Origin: JACDAN01 sp035707105
GTDB taxonomy: Bacteria; Actinomycetota; Thermoleophilia; Gaiellales; Gaiellaceae
NCBI GenBank assembly: GCA_035707105.1
Contig: DASSUI010000088.1
Coordinates: 1-64,000 of the forward strand
DNA length: 64,000 bases
Direction: 5' to 3'
The notes under the pieces are model-generated. The model saw nothing but the letters and a program-made list of their open reading frames with translations. It did not search any database and was not told the DNA's origin. Shown here piece by piece: positions 34,391 to 40,736 of the stretch. Position numbers and translations under genes: made by a program. Within the stretch, counting starts at the first letter, position 1. Every line of letters begins with the position of its first letter.

Positions 34391-35635
34391 ATGGCGCAAA
34401 TGGCGAGCACAGAGACGTCGCTCTCGGCGATCGAGGAGGCGATCGAGGACATTCGCGCAGGCAAGTTCGTCGTCGTGGTGGACGCCGCCGACCGCGAGAA
34501 CGAAGGCGACCTGACGATCGCCGCCCAGTTCGCCACTCCCGAGGCGATCAACTTCATGGCGATGCACGCGCGCGGTCTGATCTGCCTCTGCCTGACACCC
34601 GAGCGCTGCGACGAGCTGAATCTCCGCCCGATGGCCGAGAACAATGAAGCGCCGCTGCAGACCGCGTTCACCGTCTCGATCGAGGCCCGCGAGGGGGTCA
34701 CGACCGGGATCTCGGCGGCCGACCGCTCGCGTACGATCCAGACCGCGATCGACCCGAACAAGACCGCGGGCGACCTCGTGCAGCCGGGCCACGTCTTCCC
34801 GCTCCGGGCCCGCCCCGGAGGAGTCCTCGAGCGCACCGGCCAGACCGAGGCCGCCGTCGACCTCGCCCGCCTGGCGGGGCTGATCCCGGCCGGTGTGGTC
34901 TGTGAGGTGATGAACGAGGACGGAACGATGGCCCGCGTCCCCGACCTGCTCGACTTCTGCGAGCGCCACGAGATCAAGCTCGTGACCGTCGCCGACCTGA
35001 TCGAGTACCGCCGCCGCACCGAGAAGCTCGTCGAGCGCACCGTCTCCGTCCGGCTTCCGACCGCGCACGGCGACTTCACCGCAGTCGCCTTTCGCGAGAC
35101 GCTCACCGGCAAGACGCACGTCGCGCTCGTGAAGGGCGAGGTGGACGGCGCGGAGGACGTGCTCGTCCGCGTCCACTCCGAGTGCCTGACGGGCGACGTC
35201 TTCCATTCGCTGCGCTGCGACTGCGGCGAGCAGCTCGAGCAGGCGCTCGAGCAGATCGGCGCCGAGGAGCGCGGCGTGCTGCTCTACATGGCCCAGGAGG
35301 GCCGCGGCATCGGCCTGCTCAGCAAGCTCAAGGCCTACGAGCTCCAGGAGGACGGCCTCGACACCGTCGACGCCAACCTCGAGCTCGGGTTCCCGGCGGA
35401 CGCGCGGGAGTGGGGAATCGGCAACCAGATCCTCGCCGACCTCGGCCTGACGACGATCCGGATCCTCACCAACAACCCGAAGAAGATCACCGGCCTCGAG
35501 GGCTTCGGGCTGCGCGTCGTCGAGCAGGTGCCGATCGAGACGGCGCCCACGGCCGAGAACCGCCGCTATCTCGAGACGAAGCGCGACCGCCTCGGGCACA
35601 AGCTCCACCACCAGGACCTCCGGTTCGACTCGTGA
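34391..35635 (+). CDS. ribBA: Bifunctional DHBP synthase / GTP cyclohydrolase II
   Basis: 414 aa fusion. N-terminal RibB domain (1-205) with 'VVVDAADRENEGDLTIAAQ' and 'HVFPLRARPGGVLERTGQTE'. C-terminal RibA domain with the zinc cysteines in 'ECLTGDVFHSLRCDCGEQ' and 'YMAQEGRGIGLLSKLKAYELQ'. Provides both precursors of riboflavin. Ends in a GTGA overlap with ribH. Confidence 0.96.
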   Translation: MAQMASTETSLSAIEEAIEDIRAGKFVVVVDAADRENEGDLTIAAQFATPEAINFMAMHARGLICLCLTPERCDELNLRPMAENNEAPLQTAFTVSIEAREGVTTGISAADRSRTIQTAIDPNKTAGDLVQPGHVFPLRARPGGVLERTGQTEAAVDLARLAGLIPAGVVCEVMNEDGTMARVPDLLDFCERHEIKLVTVADLIEYRRRTEKLVERTVSVRLPTAHGDFTAVAFRETLTGKTHVALVKGEVDGAEDVLVRVHSECLTGDVFHSLRCDCGEQLEQALEQIGAEERGVLLYMAQEGRGIGLLSKLKAYELQEDGLDTVDANLELGFPADAREWGIGNQILADLGLTTIRILTNNPKKITGLEGFGLRVVEQVPIETAPTAENRRYLETKRDRLGHKLHHQDLRFDS

Positions 35636-36231
35636 CCGACCGCCTCGAGGAACGGGAGGAGGACGTCCGCCCGGAGGACGAGCTCCCGCAGCTGCGGACT
35701 GCCGACGAGGATCCCGAGGCCGAGCCTGCGGCGGAGCACGCGCCGGGCGGGTTCGAGATCCCGCCCGGGTACGACGTGCTCACGGGATCGGGCGACGGCG
35801 ACGGCCGCGCGGTCGGCGTTGTGGTGGCGAAGTTCAACGGCGAGATCACGAGTCGGCTGCTCGAGCGTGCGCTCGCAGAGCTCGAGGCCGCGAACGTCCC
35901 GCGCGATTCGGTGACGATCGTGCCCGTTCCCGGGGCGTTCGAGCTGCCGCTCGCGGCGATGGCGCTCGCGAAGACGCGCAGGTACGCCTGCGTGGTCGCG
36001 CTCGGCTGCGTGATCCGCGGCGAGACGCCGCACTTCGACTTCGTGGCGGGCGAGGCCGCGAGCGGCCTGCAGCTCGCCGCGATCGAGACCGGCGTTCCCG
36101 TCGCGTTCGGCGTCCTCACCACGGAGACCGCCGAGCAGGCGGAGGCGCGCATCGACCGGGCCGGGGAGATCGTCCGCGGAGCCCTCGAGATGGCGGACGT
36201 CTTCCAGCAACTGCGCGCGTCGGCGCGCTAG
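35632..36231 (+). CDS. ribH: 6,7-dimethyl-8-ribityllumazine synthase with acidic N-terminal extension
   Basis: 199 aa from GTG 35632. The core (about 50-199) has 'AVGVVVAKFNGEITSRLLERA', 'VPGAFELPLAA', 'ALGCVIRGETPHFDFVAGEA' and 'PVAFGVLTTETAEQA', all lumazine synthase motifs. In front is about 45 residues of acidic, low-complexity sequence (TDRLEEREEDVRPEDELPQL and continuing), not present in ordinary RibH proteins. Lumazine synthases build hollow shells, so the tail may be exposed on, or inside, the shell. Confidence 0.93.
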   Translation: MTDRLEEREEDVRPEDELPQLRTADEDPEAEPAAEHAPGGFEIPPGYDVLTGSGDGDGRAVGVVVAKFNGEITSRLLERALAELEAANVPRDSVTIVPVPGAFELPLAAMALAKTRRYACVVALGCVIRGETPHFDFVAGEAASGLQLAAIETGVPVAFGVLTTETAEQAEARIDRAGEIVRGALEMADVFQQLRASAR

Positions 36232-36240
36232 CGCGCCGTT

Positions 36241-36375
36241 TTCGCGCAAAGTCTCACGACATTGCGCGACCGTATGAAGCCGGGCGGCGCTTCGCGCCGC
36301 GCGGCGGAGCGAGCGCGCGGCGGGTCCTTCTCGAGGAGCCGCTGAGGCGGAACGGGCCGAGCCCGTTCCGCGGCG
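36241..36375 (+). repeat. Dispersed intergenic repeat, family A, copy 1
   Basis: About 135 bp starting 10 bp after the ribH stop and related to 44057-44192. Three hairpins in order: TCGCGCAAAGTC/GACATTGCGCGA (36242-36269, one mismatch), a GGCGGCGC/GCGCCGC type hairpin near 36285-36305, and GCGGAACGGGC/GCCCGTTCCGC (36347-36371, perfect). Contains CGACCGTATG between the first two. Probably also serves as terminator of the riboflavin operon. Confidence 0.75.
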
Positions 36376-36404
36376 ATGCCGTATGCGCGGCGATGCGGTT
36401 CCGC

Positions 36405-36410
36405 TACCAT
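36405..36410 (+). promoter_or_regulatory. -10 element of rpmB
   Basis: TACCAT, 8 nt before GTG 36419. Confidence 0.4.
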
Positions 36411-36418
36411 CCGCCGCC

Positions 36419-36610
36419 GTGTCCCGCGTGTGCGCCATTTGCGGAAAGAAGCCCGGCTTCGGCCACAACCGGAGCCACTCGATGGTGGCCACGAAGCGGC
36501 GCTTCGAGCCGAACCTGCAGCGCGTCCGCATCCTCCTCAAGGGCAAGCCCGCCCGCGCGTACGTCTGCACCCGGTGCCTGAAGGCCGGGAAGGTCGAAAA
36601 GGCCCTCTGA
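36419..36610 (+). CDS. rpmB: 50S ribosomal protein L28 (zinc-binding C+ form)
   Basis: 63 aa from GTG 36419. 'CAICGKKPGFGHNRSHSMVATKRRF' type sequence and the closing 'VCTRCLKAGKV' supply two CxxC pairs, so this is the zinc-carrying version of L28. It has its own promoter hexamer. Its stop codon overlaps the start of a response-regulator gene. Confidence 0.94.
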   Translation: MSRVCAICGKKPGFGHNRSHSMVATKRRFEPNLQRVRILLKGKPARAYVCTRCLKAGKVEKAL

Positions 36611-36981
36611 CCCGCCCCGTTCGGGTCGCGCTCGTCGAGGACAACCGCGTCTTCCGCGAGGCGCTCGAGATGCTCCTCGGCATGCGCCCGGACGTGGAGG
36701 TCGTGGCCGCGGTCGAGAACGGCAACGACGTCGTCCGGCTCTGCCACGAGCACGAGCCCGACGTGGTCGTCATGGACTACCGGCTCCCCGGCCTCGACGG
36801 CGTCCAGGCGACGGCCGCCCTCCGCGACGCCTGCCCGCAGGTCGCGGTGGTCTGCCTCACCGCCTCGGCCAACGTGCGCGAGACCCAGGCGCTCATCGAC
36901 GCCGGCGCGGTCGCCTGCCTCACCAAGGACGAGGAGCTCGACGACATCGTTGCGGCGATCCGGGACGCCGCGGCCGGTTAG
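36607..36981 (+). CDS. Stand-alone response-regulator receiver domain, probable CTG start
   Basis: 124 aa, receiver domain only. Phosphoacceptor D57 in 'DVVVMDYRLPGLDG', acidic pocket 'VALVEDN', T85 and K107 ('CLTKDEEL') are all present; there is no DNA-binding domain. CTG 36607 gives the standard N-terminus TRPVRVALVEDN and forms a CTGA overlap with the L28 stop; GTG 36574 in the same frame is the alternative and would add 11 residues inside rpmB. No histidine kinase is adjacent, so the partner is unknown. Confidence 0.85.
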   Translation: MTRPVRVALVEDNRVFREALEMLLGMRPDVEVVAAVENGNDVVRLCHEHEPDVVVMDYRLPGLDGVQATAALRDACPQVAVVCLTASANVRETQALIDAGAVACLTKDEELDDIVAAIRDAAAG

Positions 36982-36984
36982 GGT
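36979..36984 (+). promoter_or_regulatory. -10 element of the six-helix membrane protein
   Basis: TAGGGT, 7 nt before GTG 36992; includes the stop codon of the receiver gene. Confidence 0.4.
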
Positions 36985-36991
36985 GCCCGAC

Positions 36992-37705
36992 GTGAATCCG
37001 ACATCGGGCGTCATCGGCGAGGCATGGGGGATGTACAAGGCCCACTGGCGGCACCTCCTGACGATCTCGTTCGTCGTCTATCTCGCCGTCGCGCTGATCA
37101 GCCTCGTGCTCGTCCTGGCGCTGACCTGGCTCGGTGCGATCCTCGGCGTGATCGTCTCGCTGATCGGGATCTTCTGGGTGCAGGGGGCGCTCGTGCGGGC
37201 CGTGGAGGACATCCGCGACGGGCGTGCCGACCTGACACTGGGCGAGACGTTCAACCGGGTGCGGCCGCAGCTCGGCTCGATCGTCGTCGCCGGCCTGCTC
37301 GCCGGCCTCGGGATCGCCGTCGGCCTCGTGCTCCTCATCGTGCCCGGCCTCGTGCTCCTGACCTGGTGGGTGCTGATCATCCCCGTGATCGTGCTCGAGC
37401 AGAGGGCCGCCGGGGAGTCGTTCAGCCGGAGCCGTGAGCTCGTGCGGGGCTACGGGTGGAGCGTCTTCGGCGTGATCGTGCTGACGATCCTGCTCGTGAT
37501 CGCCTTCAGCATCGTGCTCACTGTCGTGCTGACGCCGGTCGCGGACTGGTTGCAGAGCTTCCTCTCGGACCTCGTCACCGGGACGCTCGTGACGCCGTTC
37601 ATCGCCCTCACCTGGACGATCCTGTACTACCGCCTGAAGGCCGCGAAGGAGGCACCCGCGGCGCCCGCCGGTTCAATCGATCCGAGCGGCGCGCCGAACA
37701 CGTAG
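36992..37705 (+). CDS. Multi-pass membrane protein (DUF4013/glycerophosphodiesterase membrane-domain-like)
   Basis: 237 aa with about six transmembrane segments arranged in pairs around 'VRAVEDIRDGRADLTLGETFNRVRP' and 'LEQRAAGESFSRSRELVRGYGW'. These motifs are typical of the GPDPase-membrane/DUF975-like proteins common in high-GC Gram-positives, whose function is unknown. GTG 36992 is chosen because of a TAGGGT hexamer seven bases upstream; GTG 36983 is possible. Confidence 0.75.
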   Translation: MNPTSGVIGEAWGMYKAHWRHLLTISFVVYLAVALISLVLVLALTWLGAILGVIVSLIGIFWVQGALVRAVEDIRDGRADLTLGETFNRVRPQLGSIVVAGLLAGLGIAVGLVLLIVPGLVLLTWWVLIIPVIVLEQRAAGESFSRSRELVRGYGWSVFGVIVLTILLVIAFSIVLTVVLTPVADWLQSFLSDLVTGTLVTPFIALTWTILYYRLKAAKEAPAAPAGSIDPSGAPNT

Positions 37706-37709
37706 AACT

Positions 37710-37728
37710 CCGATTGGGTGTCAATCGG
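37710..37728 (+). promoter_or_regulatory. Hairpin directly in front of the cupredoxin ribosome binding site
   Basis: CCGATTG-GGTGT-CAATCGG, immediately followed by AAGGAG (37729-37734) and TTG 37741. It may terminate the upstream gene or gate translation of the cupredoxin. Confidence 0.45.
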
Positions 37729-37740
37729 AAGGAGCGCACC

Positions 37741-38103
37741 TTGAAGAAGGTCCTCATCGCCGCCGCGCTCGTCGCGGCGCTCTGCCTGCCGCTCTCGGCT
37801 CCGGCCGGGACGTCAGCGACGCGGCTGACCGGAACCACCGGGCCCGGCTTCACGATCACGCTGAAGAAGGCCGGCCGGAAGGTCACCACGCTGAAGCCCG
37901 GGTCGTACACGTTCGTCGTGTCCGACAGGTCGTCGTCCCACGACTTCTGGATCGTCGGGCCGGGCGTCCGCGCGAAGCAGATCACGGGGCTCGCGTTCAC
38001 CGGCTCCCGGACGAGGACGTTGACGCTGCGGAAGGGCCGCTACGAGTTCTACTGCAAGCCCCACCGCAGCATGGGCATGCGGGGGTTCTTCACCGTCAGG
38101 TAG
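37741..38103 (+). CDS. Secreted cupredoxin (plastocyanin-like copper protein)
   Basis: 120 aa from TTG 37741 with a strong AAGGAG six bases away. Signal peptide (LKKVLIAAALVAALCLPLSAPAG), then a compact beta-barrel with the type I copper ligands: His in 'SSHDFWIVG' and Cys-His-Met in 'YCKPHRSMGM'. Probably an extracytoplasmic electron carrier or copper scavenger. The final 8 bp overlap the convergent flavoenzyme gene. Confidence 0.8.
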   Translation: MKKVLIAAALVAALCLPLSAPAGTSATRLTGTTGPGFTITLKKAGRKVTTLKPGSYTFVVSDRSSSHDFWIVGPGVRAKQITGLAFTGSRTRTLTLRKGRYEFYCKPHRSMGMRGFFTVR

Positions 38104-39184
38104 AGCCTGCGGTGCGAAGGCTCGGTCCGCGCTCGCGCGGGCCGAGCCCGAACCGCCGGTCGGGCGTTTCGCCGCCGGAGATCACGTGCGCCGCGTACTC
38201 GGCGAGCGCGGGGCCGTGCTTGAAGCCGTGGCCCGAGCCGCCGCCGAAGAGCCAGTTCCCCTGGAGCCCGGGGTGCGGAGCGACCAGGAAGTGGGTGTCC
38301 GGCGTCAGGGAGTACGGGCACGCTTTCGACCGGACGAGCTGCGCGTCGGCGAGTGCCGGGAAGCGCTCGGCGGCGTAGGCCCGCGCCCGCTCTTCGTTCC
38401 GCCGATCGGTCGTCCGCTCGTCGCTCTCCGGGTCGAACGGCGGCCCTTCGAGGTCGGGCGCGATCTTGAACCCGCCGCCGAGGTCGCCGACGCCATAGAT
38501 GGAGCGGTCGTACTCGACCCAGGCCGGGACGCCCGGCGCGCGCCAGCCAGGCCCGCCGTCGAGGTAGAAGGAGTCCTGCCTGGTCACCCTCAACGGGACG
38601 AGGTCGGGAAAGAGCGACGCGAGCCAGGCGCCGCAGGCCCAGACGACGACGTCGGCCTCGACCCGTCCTGGCTCGGCCGCCTCCCGCACGAGCCGGACGC
38701 CCGCCCTGCGGGCCGCCTCGGCCGTCGCTCGGGTCGCGTCCGCTGCGCGCAGGATCCCGGCGTCCGGCTCCCAGAGCACGAACGCGAGCTCGCCGGGGTC
38801 GAAGCTCGGGAAGAGGCGGCCGCCCTCGTCCGGCGCGAGCCGCTCGACGGGAATTCCCGCGACGCGCAGCACGCGCTCGCTCTCGGCTTCCCACCCGTCC
38901 TCCGCCAGCGCGAACCAGGCCACGCCGCATTCGACGAACAACTCGGCGCCGGTCTCCGCCTCGAGCTCTCGCCAGAGCTGCCGGGCCCGCCACGCCGACC
39001 GGGTGTACCAGGCGTCCGCGCCGTGGGCGTACCGGATGATGCGCGACTCGTCGCCCGACGCGGACCGGTCGTGGCCGGGCTCGTGTCGCTCGTAGACCGT
39101 GACGTCCCAGCCGTCACGCGCGAGGCGATTGGCGAGCGAGGAGCCGAAGATGCCGGCTCCGACGACGGCAGCAGACCTACTCAC
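38096..39184 (-). CDS. FAD-dependent amine oxidase of the sarcosine oxidase (MSOX/DAO) family
   Basis: 362 aa. N-terminal dinucleotide fold 'AAVVGAGIFGSSLANRLARDG', a substrate domain, and the C-terminal 'KACPYSLTPDTHFLVA' where the cysteine (about C289) matches the covalent FAD-binding cysteine of monomeric sarcosine oxidase, then 'GGGSGHGFKHGPALAEY'. Expected to oxidise a secondary or N-methyl amino acid with release of hydrogen peroxide. Last gene of the overlapping sulfur-transfer operon (8-bp overlap with the JAMM gene). A relation to ThiO-type glycine oxidase is the alternative. Confidence 0.85.
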   Translation of the reverse strand: MSRSAAVVGAGIFGSSLANRLARDGWDVTVYERHEPGHDRSASGDESRIIRYAHGADAWYTRSAWRARQLWRELEAETGAELFVECGVAWFALAEDGWEAESERVLRVAGIPVERLAPDEGGRLFPSFDPGELAFVLWEPDAGILRAADATRATAEAARRAGVRLVREAAEPGRVEADVVVWACGAWLASLFPDLVPLRVTRQDSFYLDGGPGWRAPGVPAWVEYDRSIYGVGDLGGGFKIAPDLEGPPFDPESDERTTDRRNEERARAYAAERFPALADAQLVRSKACPYSLTPDTHFLVAPHPGLQGNWLFGGGSGHGFKHGPALAEYAAHVISGGETPDRRFGLGPRERGPSLRTAGST

Positions 39185-39554
39185 GCAGGTCGAGTGCTTC
39201 GACGCCGCCGTCCGCGATCCGCCAGGCGGCGAGCTCGCCGGTGTCGGCGCGGAGGATGAGGTACGGGCGGCCCTCCCAGAGCCCGATGTTCTCGACGTCC
39301 GTGCGGGACGGGCGCGGCGCGCTCTGCGGGTGCGAGTGGAACACGGCCAGCTCGTACCCCTCGTCCTCGAGGAAGAAGTCGGTGGGATCCCGGGGACGGA
39401 GCTCGAAGCGGTACGGGCTCTCGAGCGCGTTGTCGCCCGGCAGGTAGCGCTCGGCGACGCCCTCCCGGAACGCGACGAGCCCGCAGGCCTCGTTCGGCGC
39501 CTGCGCTCTGGCGTGGGCGAGCAGCTCGCTCCGAATCGCGTCCGGCACTACCAC
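39177..39554 (-). CDS. mec: JAMM/MPN-domain metallopeptidase (Mec-like)
   Basis: 125 aa. Complete JAMM zinc site: E22 in 'NEACGL', H73 and H75 in 'VFHSHPQ', S83 and D86 in 'PSRTD' (HxHx7Sx2D). Homologous in layout to mycobacterial Mec, which hydrolyses the CysO-cysteine amide to release cysteine. Here the carrier encoded two genes upstream ends in Gly-Gly-Cys, so Mec would be needed both to mature the carrier and to release product. Overlaps cysM by 7 bp and the flavoenzyme by 8 bp. Confidence 0.9.
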   Translation of the reverse strand: MVVPDAIRSELLAHARAQAPNEACGLVAFREGVAERYLPGDNALESPYRFELRPRDPTDFFLEDEGYELAVFHSHPQSAPRPSRTDVENIGLWEGRPYLILRADTGELAAWRIADGGVEALDLRE

Positions 39555-40474
39555 CAGACGGCGTGCTCCATGGCGCGCTCGACGTCCTCCGCCTCCCAGA
39601 GCGGGGCGGACAGGTACTTCCAGCCGGCGTCGGGGAAGATCGCGACGACGACGCCGTCGTCGAGATGCTCGGCGACGAGACGGGCGACGTGGAGGACGCC
39701 GCCGGAGGACACCCCCGCGAAGAGACCCTCTTGCTCGAGGAGCGCCCGCATCCCCGCGACGGCGTCGGCGTTCGAGACGAGGATCTTGCGGTCGAGCTGC
39801 GAGACGTCGAGGACGGGCGGGACGTAGCCCTCCTCGAGCGAGCGGAGTCCCATGACCGGGTCCCCGGGCAGCGGCTCGGCCGCGGCGACGACGACGTCCG
39901 GGAACGACTCGCGCAGTCGCCGCCCGACGCCCATCAGCGTCCCGCCGGTGCCGAGGCCGGCGACGACCGCGTCCACCCGGTCGAGCTCGGCCGCGATCTC
40001 CGCCCCGGTGCCCTCGTAGTGCGCCCGCGGGTTCGCCTCGTTGTCGTACTGGAAGGGCAGGAAGTAGCGCTGGTCCCGCTCGGCCAGCTCGAGTGCGAGC
40101 CGCACGGCGCCGTTGGAGCCTTCCGCGCCCGGCGAGAGGATGATCTCCGCGCCGTACAGGTGCAGGAGGCGAAGACGCTCCTCAGTCACGTTCTCGGGGA
40201 CGACGCACGTGAGGCGGTAGCCCCTCAGGCGGGCGACCATCGCGAGCGAGATGCCGGTGTTGCCGCTCGTCGGCTCCAGGAGCTCCCGCCCGGGCTCGAG
40301 CTCGCCGGCCGCCTCCGCGGCCTCGATCATCGCCTTCGCGACGCGGTCCTTGATCGACCCGGTCGGGTTCTGGCCCTCGAGCTTCGCGTAGAGCCGGATG
40401 CCCGGCGGCGAGAGGCGCTGCAGCTCGACGAGCGGCGTGTTCCCGACGAGCTCGAGGAGCGACCTAGCAACCAC
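39548..40474 (-). CDS. cysM: Cysteine synthase (CysM-type, CysO-thiocarboxylate dependent)
   Basis: 308 aa fold II PLP enzyme. PLP lysine K42 in 'NPTGSIKDRVAKAM', phosphate loop 'SGNTGISLAM' and 'GLGTGGTLMGVGRRL', 'GVSSGGVL'. In mycobacteria CysM uses O-phosphoserine and CysO thiocarboxylate; the neighbouring CysO-like and Mec-like genes point to the same chemistry. Starts at GTG 40474 inside the end of the carrier gene (11-bp overlap). The C-terminus ends in aromatic residues (AMEHAVWW). Confidence 0.93.
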   Translation of the reverse strand: MVARSLLELVGNTPLVELQRLSPPGIRLYAKLEGQNPTGSIKDRVAKAMIEAAEAAGELEPGRELLEPTSGNTGISLAMVARLRGYRLTCVVPENVTEERLRLLHLYGAEIILSPGAEGSNGAVRLALELAERDQRYFLPFQYDNEANPRAHYEGTGAEIAAELDRVDAVVAGLGTGGTLMGVGRRLRESFPDVVVAAAEPLPGDPVMGLRSLEEGYVPPVLDVSQLDRKILVSNADAVAGMRALLEQEGLFAGVSSGGVLHVARLVAEHLDDGVVVAIFPDAGWKYLSAPLWEAEDVERAMEHAVWW

Positions 40475-40736
40475 CGGCCATGGCCGGTAGGAGAATCACG
40501 GTGCCGCCCTCGCGGACGCGCGTCTCGAGCCCCTGGCGCGTGCGGACGTCCTCGCCCTCGACGTAGACGTTCACGAACCGGGCGAGCTCGCCCTCGGCGT
40601 AGATGCGCTCGCGCAGCGCGGGGAAGCGCCCGGAGAGGTCGTCCAGCAGGTCGCGGACGGTCTCGCCGTTCGCCTCGACGGTCGAGGCGCCCTCGGTCTC
40701 GGTCCTGAGGGTCGGCGGGATCCGGATCGTGATCAT
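40464..40736 (-). CDS. cysO: CysO-like ubiquitin-fold sulfur carrier ending in Gly-Gly-Cys
   Basis: 90 aa MoaD/ThiS-type beta-grasp protein. 'TIRIPPTLRTETEG', 'LARFVNVYVEGEDVR' and the closing 'GTVILLPAMAGGC' correspond closely to mycobacterial CysO, which ends VTILPAVAGG. The stop follows one extra Cys codon after the Gly-Gly. The carboxyl end must be a free Gly-Gly to be adenylated, so removal of Cys by the JAMM peptidase is expected. ATGA overlap with the rhodanese-E1 gene. Confidence 0.92.
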   Translation of the reverse strand: MITIRIPPTLRTETEGASTVEANGETVRDLLDDLSGRFPALRERIYAEGELARFVNVYVEGEDVRTRQGLETRVREGGTVILLPAMAGGC

